Shown: positions 1-8,726, counted from the stretch's first letter. The stretch is DNA of 64,000 nt from Agrobacterium tumefaciens (GCF_005221385.1 NZ_CP039904.1:1461501-1525500); one strand, 5' to 3'. Numbers and translations: made by a program. Notes: a model not told the origin generated them from the letters alone.

Positions 1-62
1 GAGGCGATAGCGGTGGAAAGCATGAGGGCGAGAAAAGCCTCAGCGAGAAATCTTACTTCCAT
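1..62 (-). CDS. Partial membrane or exported protein, N-terminus only
   Basis: The ATG at 62 is preceded on the minus strand by a strong GGAGG (rc of 72-76) at 9 nt. It starts a hydrophobic, signal-like N-terminus (MEVRFLAEAFLALMLSTAIA) that runs off the left edge. The same frame stays open upstream to a stop at 291-293 and encodes further hydrophobic stretches, with an ATG at 122 and a GTG at 266. The real protein could therefore be a longer membrane protein, although neither upstream start has a good ribosome site. The family is not recognisable from 20 residues. It is divergent from the HNH gene. Confidence 0.4.
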   Translation of the reverse strand, partial: MEVRFLAEAFLALMLSTAIA

Positions 63-344
63 TCGATTTATCCTCCGGAGGCGCGCAATCGGTAATGTAA
101 GCAGGGCCAGTAATGTAAGCATGGCATCCAACTGAGCCAACAGGTAGATCGAACCCGCAATGACTAAGATACGGATGACTTCCGAACTCGTCCTTCCCTC
201 TCCGAAAAGACGCCAGCCTCTGGCACTATGATGGCTCCGGCGACATGCGAAGTCTATGCCATACACGAGTTGGTGCTCAATGATTTCGCTTTAAGTGAGA
301 AGGCGCATTGCGCTGTTGTATCCTGGTCGTGCTAATATTCGGGT

Positions 345-1256
345 ATGGGATTCGGAATTTTCATTCATCGCTCAGATTCAATTTACGACGACAGTCCGGC
401 TGAACAGTACCAGTTTCCGAGCCAATATCTCGGTCGTGTACAAGCTTGTCTCGGTGATTGGATCATCTATTATGAGCCGCGCAAGGTTGCAGCGACGCGT
501 GGTTATTTTGCTGTCGCCAAAGTCGCCCAGATCATTTCGGACACTAAGGCGGCCGGCATGTATCTGGCGTTGATTGAGCCGGGAAGTTACCTTGATTTTA
601 TCAATCCTGTTCCGTTCGGTGGGCCAGACGGCGTCATCGAGCGCGGTCTGTTGAATGAAGAGGGCCGGATTTCTGGTAGGGCACAGGCGGCAGTACGCCC
701 GATATCAGCGGCGGACTTCAATCGCATCGTGTCGATTGGCCTGGATGAGCTGGAACCCGAGTTGCCGCGTTTGGACGAGCCGAGAGAGATGCGGCTTTCT
801 AACGGATTTGACGACCGGGTTCAGGCGCCCTTCGTGGTCGAAGAAGAGCGTGAGCGTGTTGCCCAGCTTTCGTCACGAATTGTGCGAGATCGCCTGTTTC
901 GCCGGCTCGTTTTGCAGGCTTACGACAAGCGCTGTGCGATCACGGGCCTGAAGCTTATCAATGGCGGTGGACGTGCGGAAGTCGATGCTGCGCATATACG
1001 TCCGGTGGAGGCAAATGGCCCTGATATACTTTGCAATGGCATCGCCCTTTCAGGAACGGCGCACTGGATGTTCGATCGTGGGTTAATCGGTCTCTCCGAT
1101 AAACTTGAGATCCTGATTTCACGGCAGGCCAATGATCGAGAGAGAATCCGCGGTTTGATCAACAAGACAGGGCGAGCGATCGTGCCGTTTCGATCGATTG
1201 AGCAGCCACACCCACATTTTCTCCAGTGGCATCGTGAGAATTGCTTCAAGGTTTGA
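345..1256 (+). CDS. HNH_2-type endonuclease with unassigned N-terminal domain
   Basis: This is a 303-residue protein. The C-terminal third (about 195-265) has the HNH_2 pattern: RCAITG, then DAAHIRPVE, then CNGIALSGTAHWMFDRGLIGL. That supplies the His-Asn-His nuclease core seen in restriction-like HNH enzymes. Residues 1-95 (GFGIFIHRSDSIYDD..., then GYFAVAKV and MYLALIEPGSYLDF) look like a small beta-rich PUA/EVE-like fold, possibly for recognising modified DNA; this part is inference. The ATG at 345 follows an in-frame stop at 333-335 and has only a weak ribosome site. No methylase or partner gene is adjacent. It is a stand-alone restriction-type nuclease or a conserved orphan HNH protein. 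Confidence 0.75.
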   Translation: MGFGIFIHRSDSIYDDSPAEQYQFPSQYLGRVQACLGDWIIYYEPRKVAATRGYFAVAKVAQIISDTKAAGMYLALIEPGSYLDFINPVPFGGPDGVIERGLLNEEGRISGRAQAAVRPISAADFNRIVSIGLDELEPELPRLDEPREMRLSNGFDDRVQAPFVVEEERERVAQLSSRIVRDRLFRRLVLQAYDKRCAITGLKLINGGGRAEVDAAHIRPVEANGPDILCNGIALSGTAHWMFDRGLIGLSDKLEILISRQANDRERIRGLINKTGRAIVPFRSIEQPHPHFLQWHRENCFKV

Positions 1257-1381
1257 ATATTTAGTCATGGCGGCGTGTAGGCCGCTCAGTCAGGGGTCGC
1301 AGATACTCTATACCGCCGGTCGGCCATCGAGAGACGACGATCGACAATGTTCTCTATATCGGAATATGGCCGTACCCTCTC

Positions 1382-1687
1382 TCAAATCCCCGATCCATCG
1401 AGTTCGCGATCATCCTCGCCTTTCCAGGGGGATGGCATTGCGAGACCATCGGCATTGGCCAGGGGAACCGGCATCCAACACTTCAATTCCGGCTCGGCAT
1501 ATTCGATGATCCGGCCCGGTGACGAGTCTGAAGCGCGCCAGCCTTCCGAGCCGAACCGGTCGCTCTTCGCCCAATATGCAAGATCCACCTGGGCAGGCCC
1601 CTGTTCTGACGAGCGTATCGTTACGAGGATCCGGTTGCCGTTTTTGGGCGCACTTGCCATGTGGCGCCATTGCTGTGCCTCATCCAT
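1382..1687 (-). CDS. Conserved hypothetical rhizobial protein, about 101 aa
   Basis: This small soluble protein has the pattern WRHMASAPKNGNRILVTIR...EGWRASDS...EYAEPELKCWMP. I recognise that style from short rhizobial proteins of unknown function whose N-terminus reads like W-x-P-I-x-x-A-P-K-D-G. No transmembrane segment or catalytic motif is visible. Two adjacent ATGs are possible. The one at 1687 sits 6 nt behind GGAGG (rc of 1694-1698), whereas the one at 1690 would be only 3 nt away, so 1687 is preferred. It is a single gene convergent with the HNH gene and divergent from the DhaK gene. Function unknown. Confidence 0.6.
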   Translation of the reverse strand: MDEAQQWRHMASAPKNGNRILVTIRSSEQGPAQVDLAYWAKSDRFGSEGWRASDSSPGRIIEYAEPELKCWMPVPLANADGLAMPSPWKGEDDRELDGSGI

Positions 1688-1951
1688 CATCTTCCTCCCT
1701 GTCCATGGCTGCAAGTGTCACCTCACCATTTAAAACGGTCAACTCAAACTTTGCGCATGATGCGCTGATTGGTTTACAAACCAGCAGCCCATTTATGCGG
1801 GCCTTTTCTTGCAACATTTTATTGGGCAGCGGTTCGCAAGTGGCGAACGCCCGAGCTTGAAATTGGCCGGGAGATCGTGCTTGTTCAGGGCCAGCAGGGG
1901 GTAAGGCTCGTCCTCCACCAGCAACCGGCGACCTGAATCGAGGAATACGGC

Positions 1952-3640
1952 ATGAAGAAGCTCATCAACGACCCATCCACCGTTGTGCGGGACATGCTCG
2001 AAGGTGTGGTGGCGCTCAGCCCTGCCACAGTCCTGCTTGCAGACGAGAACGTGGTTATCCGCTCTGGCCTTCCGGAAACGGAAAAGCGCAAGGTGGCGGT
2101 TCTGTCGGGCGGGGGTAGTGGACATGAACCGGCTCATGCAGGTTATGTCGGCGCGGGCATGCTGACTGTTGCCGTTGCAGGCGATGTCTTCACGTCGCCA
2201 AGCACCGATGCGGTTCTTGCCGGTATAAGGGCTGCGGCTGGACCTGCTGGCGCCTTGGTCATTGTCAAGAACTACACGGGTGACCGGCTGAATTTCGGAC
2301 TGGCAGTCGAACTGGCAAGGGCGGAAGGAATTCCGGTCGAGATTGTGGTCGTTGCCGATGATGTTGCATTAAAGGACACGGTTCCCGCTGACCGTCGCCG
2401 AGGTATTGCAGGCACTATCCTAGTCCACAAGCTCGCTGGCGCGGCCGCCGAGCAAGAACTTCCCCTGCATGAGGTGGCCCGGATTGCACGGGACGCGGCC
2501 GAAAAAATATCCTCCATGGGTGTATCGCTGGGTTCCTGCACTCTGCCCGCGGTGGGCAGGCCGGGCTTTGTGCTTGGCGAAGCGGAAATCGAAGTCGGGC
2601 TCGGAATTCATGGCGAACAGGGCGTCCGGCGGATGCCCATCGCCTCGGCGGATGAGCTGGTGAAACTGGTCCTCGAAACGATCGAAGCGGATAGCGGGCT
2701 GAAGAGCGGAGACCGGGTCGCGTTGCTGGTCAACGGGCTGGGATCAACGCCGCCAATGGAGCTCGCGATCGTGGCGCGATCTGCGGTCACCCAACTGGAA
2801 AAAAAGGGTGTTGTGGTTGAGCGGGCGTGGGCCGGTACCTTCCTTTCCGCTCTGGACATGCCGGGTTTTTCGTTGTCGCTCATGCATGTCGACGAGGCAG
2901 CGCTCAGCCTCATCGATGCGCCAACCGATGCCAGCGCATGGCCACGCGGCGGTGTGGTGAACCGCGAGCGGATCCTGCTCTCGGCAAGTGCCGAGAAGAG
3001 CCTGCCTGTCGGAAACACGATGACCGCAGCCGGTGATCGACTGCGCTCCGCCGCAGATCGGATTGCCAAAGCCTTGATTGCAGCAGAGCCCAAACTGACG
3101 CAGTTGGACAGTGTTGCGGGTGACGGTGACCTTGGCGCAAGCATGGTTCGTGGTGCTGAGGCGATACTTGCACTGCCAAAGGAAAATTTCGGAGACGTCG
3201 CCGACGGGCTGATGGCGATGGCGAATGCGATGCGCAGGGCGATCGGCGGAAGTTCGGGACCCTTTTACGCTACGGCGCTGATGCGCGCTTCGCGCCATCT
3301 TGCCGGGATTGAAAGCCCGACGGCTCAGCAGATGGCGGAAGCATTTGTAGCGGCGGTTATCGCGGTCTCGGAACTTGGCGGTGCGAAGCCAGGGGATCGC
3401 ACGATGATAGATGCGCTTCATCCGGCGGCGGAAACGTTTCGGGATAAACTTGCCTCGGGAGCTTCGACGGAAGAGGCCTGGCGGTCCGCAGTGGCGGCGG
3501 GCATCGCGGGCGCCGAGGCGACGACTTCCATGAAGCCACGGCTTGGGCGCGCAAGCTATCTTGGCGAACGGGCTGTCGGGCACCCCGACGCGGGCGCAGT
3601 CGCCGTCAGTATCTGGCTTGAAGCAATCGGGAAGGAATAG
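1952..3640 (+). CDS. dhaK: Dihydroxyacetone kinase, fused DhaK-DhaL, ATP-dependent
   Basis: This is a 562-residue single-chain kinase that phosphorylates dihydroxyacetone (EC 2.7.1.29) to feed glycolysis. The N-terminal DhaK half (about 1-330) has VLSGGGSGHEPAHAGYVG for substrate binding, VKNYTGDRLNF, and GIHGEQG, whose His is the residue that covalently binds the substrate hemiaminal in this family. The C-terminal DhaL half (about 365-562) has GDGDLGASM, the Asp residues that hold Mg-ATP, and GGSSGPFYATALMRA. The fused layout is that of ATP-dependent rather than PTS-dependent enzymes. No glycerol dehydrogenase or PTS partner is adjacent. A related sugar-ketone kinase specificity such as erythrulose cannot be excluded. 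Confidence 0.9.
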   Translation: MKKLINDPSTVVRDMLEGVVALSPATVLLADENVVIRSGLPETEKRKVAVLSGGGSGHEPAHAGYVGAGMLTVAVAGDVFTSPSTDAVLAGIRAAAGPAGALVIVKNYTGDRLNFGLAVELARAEGIPVEIVVVADDVALKDTVPADRRRGIAGTILVHKLAGAAAEQELPLHEVARIARDAAEKISSMGVSLGSCTLPAVGRPGFVLGEAEIEVGLGIHGEQGVRRMPIASADELVKLVLETIEADSGLKSGDRVALLVNGLGSTPPMELAIVARSAVTQLEKKGVVVERAWAGTFLSALDMPGFSLSLMHVDEAALSLIDAPTDASAWPRGGVVNRERILLSASAEKSLPVGNTMTAAGDRLRSAADRIAKALIAAEPKLTQLDSVAGDGDLGASMVRGAEAILALPKENFGDVADGLMAMANAMRRAIGGSSGPFYATALMRASRHLAGIESPTAQQMAEAFVAAVIAVSELGGAKPGDRTMIDALHPAAETFRDKLASGASTEEAWRSAVAAGIAGAEATTSMKPRLGRASYLGERAVGHPDAGAVAVSIWLEAIGKE

Positions 3641-3678
3641 CCGGTGGATGACATGTCCACTCGTCGCTGGGGGAAGCT

Positions 3679-3861
3679 ATGATCGCTGCTTATATCGACG
3701 AATTCATCATGTTTTGCGCCGGTCTGTGGATGACCGCCGTAGGTTTCGGTCATCTGCCCCTATCGAAAAATCCGACACAGCAGCTGCCGGTGGTCCGGCA
3801 CTTCAAGTGGATGGGGCCGTTACTACTCGCTATTGCGATCATTTTGGCCGCGGCGTCGTAG
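3679..3861 (+). CDS. Small membrane protein, 60 aa
   Basis: The frame starts with ATG behind a GGGGGAAG ribosome site. It encodes a short protein with two hydrophobic stretches, one near the N-terminus (IDEFIMFCAGLWMTAVGFG) and one at the C-terminus (MGPLLLAIAIILAAAS), which predict a two-pass inner-membrane peptide. It begins 38 nt after the dihydroxyacetone kinase and could be co-transcribed with it. No family was recognised; the good ribosome site and hydrophobic pattern are the only support. Confidence 0.45.
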   Translation: MIAAYIDEFIMFCAGLWMTAVGFGHLPLSKNPTQQLPVVRHFKWMGPLLLAIAIILAAAS

Positions 3862-3896
3862 GGGCACCGTCAGATGCGCTCGGGATATGTTTTGCA

Positions 3897-4193
3897 ATGA
3901 ACACCATGCTGGCCTGCACCGCGTGCGGATTGGAGGAAACCGAATCTGTTGTCCATTTCGGCTCGTATATTCTGCGATGCGCCGCTTGCGGCCAGCACCT
4001 TGTCGCGACATCGTTCATGGCGATGCTGAATTCGGATGACGAGTGTTCAGCCTTTATCGATCCAGGCCCTGGAAAAACGCCTTTGCCGGAAACGCTTGTC
4101 GCGCGCGGACCGCTCCGGTTGATTGCAGGCGCAATCAGCGCCGCGGCGACTGACGGAACCCTGATACGCATGATCTTCGAACCAAGGGATTGA
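3897..4193 (+). CDS. Small CxxC/CxxC zinc-ribbon-like protein
   Basis: This is a 98-residue protein with CTACG near the N-terminus and CAACGQ about 20 residues later. That pair of CxxC knuckles fits a single zinc ribbon holding one Zn(II). The remainder is acidic and without recognised motifs. The ATG at 3897 is the first sensible start, because the frame upstream has no good ribosome site, and the predicted ribosome site of this start is itself weak. It follows the small membrane protein in the same direction. A role in nucleic-acid or protein binding is possible but not shown. Confidence 0.5.
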   Translation: MNTMLACTACGLEETESVVHFGSYILRCAACGQHLVATSFMAMLNSDDECSAFIDPGPGKTPLPETLVARGPLRLIAGAISAAATDGTLIRMIFEPRD

Positions 4194-4362
4194 AGTCACG
4201 GCTGATAGCTCTGAGCCCAGGCGCGCCCGGTTGTCATCGTCAGCAATGCGTTAGAACATCCAGCCGACGGCTGCGTGCAGCGACCCGTCTTTACAGGGCG
4301 CCGTGGTGGAACTGGCGATAGCCAGTGCCGTTAGTGGTTTGCGTAATGAGCAGGAGGACGAT

Positions 4363-5061
4363 ATGAGCGATTTCGACCTTTATTACTGGCCAGTTCCGTT
4401 TAGAGGCCAGTTCATCAGGGGAATTCTGGCCCATGGCGGGTGCTCCTGGGATGAACATGGTGTCGATGCGATAGACGATATTATGCATCGTGAGGTGGGG
4501 AAGCAGCCGATAGCTTTCATGGGGCCACCGGTCCTGATTGATCGCGAGCGCAATTTCGCCATCTCGCAGATGCCGGCAATCGCCCTCTATCTGGGTGAGC
4601 GGCTGGATATCCTGCCGGCGGCGACCGAGGGCCGCGCACTCAGCGCCAAAGTGGTAAACGACGCCAACGACGTCCTTGATGAGCTGACGCTCAGCGGTGG
4701 GCGCGAGATGTGGACGCCAGAAAAATGGGAGGAGTTCGTCCCTCGTTTACGGAAGTGGCTCCGCATTTTTGAAGATACCGGGGCAAGAAACGGTCTGACC
4801 GCTCACTCCGGGTTTATGCTTGGAACGGAGAAAGCCGGCGTCGCAGATATCGTTACCGCCTTGCTGTGGACGACGATGGCTGAACGCTTTCCAGTCATTA
4901 AAGGCATTATCGAAGATACTTCGCCAGTCATCTGGGGCCTTTCCTGTCGGGTGGGGACTACAGCTCCGCTGGCCGCCTTGAGCCGCCGGAGTTTCGAAGA
5001 CTATGGTGATGCTTATTGCGGAGGAGAGATTGAAAAATCACTCCGCAAAGTTACGGGCTAA
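4363..5061 (+). CDS. Glutathione S-transferase-like protein
   Basis: This 232-residue protein starts at the ATG behind AGGAGG. The N-terminus (DFDLYYWPVPFRGQFIRGIL) is a thioredoxin-fold beta-alpha unit in which Tyr/Trp-Pro and Arg replace the usual thiolate-stabilising Ser or Cys. ISQMPAIALYLGERL matches the cis-Pro/Ser glutathione-binding loop (here SQMPAI rather than ESxAI), followed by an all-alpha C-terminal domain. Family knowledge suggests glutathione conjugation or reduction of electrophiles. The lack of a canonical catalytic Ser/Cys leaves the reaction open. The gene stands alone. Confidence 0.75.
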   Translation: MSDFDLYYWPVPFRGQFIRGILAHGGCSWDEHGVDAIDDIMHREVGKQPIAFMGPPVLIDRERNFAISQMPAIALYLGERLDILPAATEGRALSAKVVNDANDVLDELTLSGGREMWTPEKWEEFVPRLRKWLRIFEDTGARNGLTAHSGFMLGTEKAGVADIVTALLWTTMAERFPVIKGIIEDTSPVIWGLSCRVGTTAPLAALSRRSFEDYGDAYCGGEIEKSLRKVTG

Positions 5062-5189
5062 GCGCAAATATATTTGACGATCTGCTGCGCAGTGTGATGT
5101 CCGCGCGGCAGAGTTTTTTGGAGAGTCGTACGGGGCCGGCAAAGGCGTTGCAGCACCCGGATTATAGTGCCCTAAATGCCCATCACAGG

Positions 5190-5594
5190 TCAGCCGTCAT
5201 CGCCCAAATTCATGTAGGCCGGCTCGAATACGTGACCATCGGGATCGGCGAAGGTGCGAAGATACATGAAACCTAAATCCTGCGGCTCTCGAACATCCGC
5301 TTGCCCGCCGGCTTTTGCCGCGGCCTCAACCATGGCGTCGACCTCGTCTCGGCTGTCGCGCGAAAGGGCGATCAGCATGCCATTTGTTGTGTGGGCATCG
5401 GCGATCGGTTTGGTGGTGAAGGTTTTATAATAATCAAGCTGCAGAAGCTGGAATGTGATGGTCTCAGACCACACCATCGAGCTAGCGTCTTCGTTGGAGA
5501 ATTGCTCGTTCTTCGCACAGCCGATTGCCTCATAGAAGGCGGTTGAGGCAGCCAGATCTTTCACCGGCAGGTTCAGGAAAATCATTTTGGCCAT
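5190..5594 (-). CDS. VOC-superfamily (glyoxalase/bleomycin-resistance-like) protein
   Basis: This is a 134-residue single-domain VOC protein. It has the opening strand MIFLNLPVKDLAASTAFYEAIG, a central SSMVWSETITFQLL segment and the closing FADPDGHVFEPAYMN, where the His-x-Phe-Glu pair commonly supplies metal ligands. The start at 5594 sits behind GAGGAGAAAG. Proteins of this type resemble the lactoylglutathione-lyase-like DUF1428/PhnB class; the substrate is not predictable. The cupin gene lies 27 nt upstream in the same direction, so the two probably form an operon controlled from the MarR-type operator region. Confidence 0.8.
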   Translation of the reverse strand: MAKMIFLNLPVKDLAASTAFYEAIGCAKNEQFSNEDASSMVWSETITFQLLQLDYYKTFTTKPIADAHTTNGMLIALSRDSRDEVDAMVEAAAKAGGQADVREPQDLGFMYLRTFADPDGHVFEPAYMNLGDDG

Positions 5595-5621
5595 TGTCTT
5601 TCTCCTCATGGTGGAACGGGA

Positions 5622-5957
5622 CTACAGGAAAGTCTGCTGGAAGGTCTCACTCGGATGGATGCAGATGATCTCCAGCCGGTCAGCGCCGATATTTTCGAAG
5701 CGGTGGGGAATATTGGCAGGTCCGACAATGATGTCGCCGGATGAACCATGCGCCCGGCGATCGCCGATGGTGAATTCGGCCTCGCCTTTTCGAACGACCC
5801 ATGTTTCCGCATAGGGGTGAACGTGCAGTTCAGGCCCGCGACCCGGATCGGCGTTGACGAGAAAGATGGATACGGCACTTCCGTATTCGCATCCTTCATA
5901 ACGTACCGTTCGGCTCTCGCCAGCTTTCGGTTCCTGATGACGGCGGATGGAAAACAT
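5622..5957 (-). CDS. Cupin-domain protein
   Basis: This is a 111-residue single cupin. Motif 1 is ELHVHPYAETWVVRKGEAEFTIG, giving the His-x-His and Glu metal ligands, and motif 2 is GPANIPHRFENIG, giving the third His. The start has a strong GGGAGGAG site. The protein is small, soluble and likely holds one divalent metal. Such cupins are often auxiliary dioxygenases or isomerases; the substrate is unknown. It is divergent from the MarR regulator and shares the 5958-6105 control region with its three operator copies. It is followed at once by the VOC gene. Confidence 0.8.
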   Translation of the reverse strand: MFSIRRHQEPKAGESRTVRYEGCEYGSAVSIFLVNADPGRGPELHVHPYAETWVVRKGEAEFTIGDRRAHGSSGDIIVGPANIPHRFENIGADRLEIICIHPSETFQQTFL

Positions 5958-5981
5958 CTGATCTCCTCCCTGAGATAGAAT

Positions 5982-6048
5982 TATCTTCGCGAGAAGATAT
6001 ATTTCTAATTTATCTTCTCGTCAAGACATTTATCTTCTCGCAAAGATA
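5982..6048. promoter_or_regulatory. Three-copy operator between cupin and MarR genes
   Basis: Three related 18-mers occur in the divergent intergenic region. TATCTTCGCGAGAAGATA (5982-5999) is nearly palindromic; TATCTTCTCGTCAAGACA (6011-6028) and TATCTTCTCGCAAAGATA (6031-6048) are partial palindromes. They all share TATCTTC at the left arm and sit where divergent promoters must lie. MarR proteins bind palindromes of this size, so autoregulation and control of the cupin/VOC operon is the natural reading. Confidence 0.65.
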
Positions 6049-6105
6049 TATTCACGGAGCAGGCGAAGCCGTATATGGTTTTCAGGTTGATGATGGGGTG
6101 AAGAG

Positions 6106-6645
6106 ATGAAGCAGGCGAAGACGATGACGGATCGCACGGTCGAAGCTGACAAGGGGGATCATGTCGATCGTCTCCGTGGCCAATGGGCGCAGGAATTACC
6201 GGATATCGATACGGAGCCGATGGCCATTTTCGGAAGAGCCAAACGGCTGAGCAACCTTTTGGCACCGTCTATCGAAGACACGTTTGCCCGTTTCGGCCTT
6301 GATCGTGGGGAGTTCGATGTTATCGCAACATTGCGCCGGTCGGGACCGCCCTACCAATTGACGCCAACGGAGATGTACACAACGCTGATGCTCTCGTCGG
6401 GTGGCCTGACGCACCGGCTTGACCGATTGGAAAAGGCCGGTCTCATCGAGCGCAGGAAATCGAGGCTCGATGGGCGCAGTATCGTCGTATGTCTTGCGCC
6501 GGCCGGCATTGATCTGGCCGAAAAAGCGTTTCGCGAAGACATGGCAAGCGAAGTGGGTTTCCTGCAAGGCCTCAGTCCTGAGGAGCGCAAAAATCTTGCG
6601 GCGCTGCTGAAAAAGCTGGTGTTGGATATCGAGTCTCGATTGTAG
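6106..6645 (+). CDS. MarR-family transcriptional regulator
   Basis: This 179-residue regulator has a winged helix typical of MarR: RFGLDRGEFDVIATLRRSGPPYQLTPTEM, then SSGGLTHRLDRLEKAGLIERRKSRLDGRSIVV. That is the recognition helix followed by the DxR wing. N- and C-terminal helices form the dimer interface. It is divergent from the cupin gene, and the shared region carries three near-palindromic boxes, which implies autoregulation. An alternative start at 6124 would shorten it by six residues. The effector is unknown; MarR proteins typically respond to phenolics or oxidants. Confidence 0.9.
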   Translation: MKQAKTMTDRTVEADKGDHVDRLRGQWAQELPDIDTEPMAIFGRAKRLSNLLAPSIEDTFARFGLDRGEFDVIATLRRSGPPYQLTPTEMYTTLMLSSGGLTHRLDRLEKAGLIERRKSRLDGRSIVVCLAPAGIDLAEKAFREDMASEVGFLQGLSPEERKNLAALLKKLVLDIESRL

Positions 6646-6758
6646 CTTTCGGTGTGGATTTTGGCGGGTGCCGCTGAAGATATGTATTGGCGAAACCATT
6701 TGTTGCGACCCGTCACGCAGCCGTGAAACCTTTCAAACTGCCGTTCGTTTAAGCATCC

Positions 6759-8708
6759 ATGACCGATGCTGATGCAAACCCGAAACCGGTCGATGGCACC
6801 GGCCAGAATGGTGCGAAAAACGCGCCCATGACGGAAGATCGTGACATTGATGATCCCCTCCCGCCCGAGGAAATAGAGCCTGCTTCGGGGTTGACGCCGG
6901 AGGAGGCCGAGCAGGCTCGAAAGAGATATCTGCTGAAGCGCTTCTGGATCAGCGCGCGAGGTTACTGGAGCCGCCGTGGTGATAGGCTGGCGTGGCCGTT
7001 CTCGCTCGGGCTGCTGGCGATGATCGGCATAAATGTCGGTTTCCAATATGGCATCAATGTCTGGAATCGTGGGATCTTTGATGCGATTGAAAAAAGGGAC
7101 GCATCTACCGTCTATTTTCTCGGATCCGTCTTTCCGCCGCTGGTCCTGGGAAGCGTCTTGATCGTGACGTCCCAAGTCTATGCCAGAATGCTGATCCAGC
7201 GCCGCTGGCGTTCTTGGCTGACGAAGCTTTTGGTCGCGCGATGGATTGCAAATGGCCGCTATTATCAACTCAATCTGATTGACGGCGATCATCAAAATCC
7301 TGAGGCGAGGCTGTCGGAGGATATGCGGATCGCCACCGAGGCGCCGGTGGATTTTGTCGCAGGTGTCATCGCCGCGTTCGTGTCTGCTTCCACCTTTATC
7401 GTTGTCCTGTGGACGATTGGCGGGGCGTTGACGCTGTCGGTGGCGGGAGTGTGGATTACAATACCCGGCTTTCTCGTGGTTGCGGCGGTGATCTACGCCG
7501 TCGTTACATCTAGTTCCATAGCTTTGATTGGCCGGAACTTCGTTCGAGTGTCCGAGGTCAAGAACCAGCTGGAGGCGGAATTCCGGTACACGCTTACGCG
7601 CGTCAGGGAAAATGGCGAGAGCATCGCCCTGCTTGGCGGGGAAGAGGAAGAACGGAGCGACCTCGACAAGAGGTTTGTCAATGTGCGCCGGCAGTGGCGG
7701 CTGATGGCGCTACAATATATGCGCACCACGATCGTGTCGCATGGATCGATGCTGATCGCTCCCGTCGTGCCGGTTCTGCTTTGCGCGCCGAAGTTTCTCG
7801 ATGGGAGCATGTCGCTCGGAGAGGTCATGCAATCCGCATCGGCATTCACCATCGTTCAATCCGCCTTTGGCTGGCTGGTCGACAACTATCCCCGGCTGGC
7901 CGACTGGAATGCATGCGCACGGCGCGTCGCATCCCTGATGATGTCGCTTGATGGTCTCGAGCGGGCCGAACAGAGCGACACCCTCGGTCGGATCGTGCGC
8001 GGTGAGACGGAAGGCGAAACAATGCTCAGCCTCAAGGATGTTTCCGTTTCGCTGGGTGACGGTACCGCTGTCGTCAAAGAGACGGATGTCGAAATCGGGC
8101 CGGGAGAAAGGGTACTGGTCGCAGGGGAATCCGGATCGGGCAAAAGCACGCTTGTCCGCGCTATCGCCGGCCTGTGGCCGTGGGGCGGTGGCGACGTGAG
8201 TTTTCGCGCTGGCAGTCGACTTTTCATGTTGCCGCAGCGCCCATACATTCCGTCAGGTACGCTGCGTCGAGCGGTCTGCTATCCGCAGGCGGCCGAGAGC
8301 TGGACTCTCGAAGAGATAGGGGCAGCTCTCGACAAAGTTGGCCTTGGTCACCTCAAGGACAAGGTGGAAGAAGAGGCGCCGTGGGACCAGACGCTGTCGG
8401 GTGGTGAAAAGCAACGGCTGACCTTTGCTCGCCTGTTGCTGAACGATCCTGACATCATCGTCATGGACGAAGCAACCGCAGCCCTGGACGAAAAGAGTCA
8501 GGACAAGATGATGCAGACGGTAATCGATGAATTGCCCGATGCCACGATCGTCAGTGTGGCGCATCGTGCCGAGCTTGAAGCTTTCCACAGCCGAAAGATC
8601 ACGCTGGAACGTCGGGAGGGTGGCGCAAAACTCGTCAGCGATATCCACCTTGCTCCTCGCAAGGGCCGGGCCGGCTCCCTGCTTCGGCGTATGGTCAAAC
8701 GGAAGTGA
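6759..8708 (+). CDS. ABC transporter, fused permease-ATPase of the SbmA/YddA type
   Basis: This 649-residue protein has an acidic cytosolic tail (1-50), then a permease of about six helices (about 75-375). Signature stretches such as WRSWLTKLLVARWIANGRYYQL and NPEARLSEDMR mark the ABC_membrane_2/SbmA-BacA-related family. The ATPase domain (about 425-640) has Walker A GESGSGKST, signature LSGGEKQRL and Walker B DIIVMDEAT. Relatives (YddA, BclA, Rv1819c) move peptides or hydrophilic compounds and are linked to antimicrobial-peptide handling in rhizobia; the substrate here is inferred only by family. It stands alone, 113 nt after the MarR gene. Confidence 0.85.
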   Translation: MTDADANPKPVDGTGQNGAKNAPMTEDRDIDDPLPPEEIEPASGLTPEEAEQARKRYLLKRFWISARGYWSRRGDRLAWPFSLGLLAMIGINVGFQYGINVWNRGIFDAIEKRDASTVYFLGSVFPPLVLGSVLIVTSQVYARMLIQRRWRSWLTKLLVARWIANGRYYQLNLIDGDHQNPEARLSEDMRIATEAPVDFVAGVIAAFVSASTFIVVLWTIGGALTLSVAGVWITIPGFLVVAAVIYAVVTSSSIALIGRNFVRVSEVKNQLEAEFRYTLTRVRENGESIALLGGEEEERSDLDKRFVNVRRQWRLMALQYMRTTIVSHGSMLIAPVVPVLLCAPKFLDGSMSLGEVMQSASAFTIVQSAFGWLVDNYPRLADWNACARRVASLMMSLDGLERAEQSDTLGRIVRGETEGETMLSLKDVSVSLGDGTAVVKETDVEIGPGERVLVAGESGSGKSTLVRAIAGLWPWGGGDVSFRAGSRLFMLPQRPYIPSGTLRRAVCYPQAAESWTLEEIGAALDKVGLGHLKDKVEEEAPWDQTLSGGEKQRLTFARLLLNDPDIIVMDEATAALDEKSQDKMMQTVIDELPDATIVSVAHRAELEAFHSRKITLERREGGAKLVSDIHLAPRKGRAGSLLRRMVKRK

Positions 8709-8726
8709 GGGCATTCTGCTGCCAGA

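Noticed and set aside
1793..2137. 114-codon minus-strand frame overlapping the start of the dihydroxyacetone kinase gene
   Set aside because: It has no ribosome site, runs antisense to a conserved N-terminus, and resembles no family.
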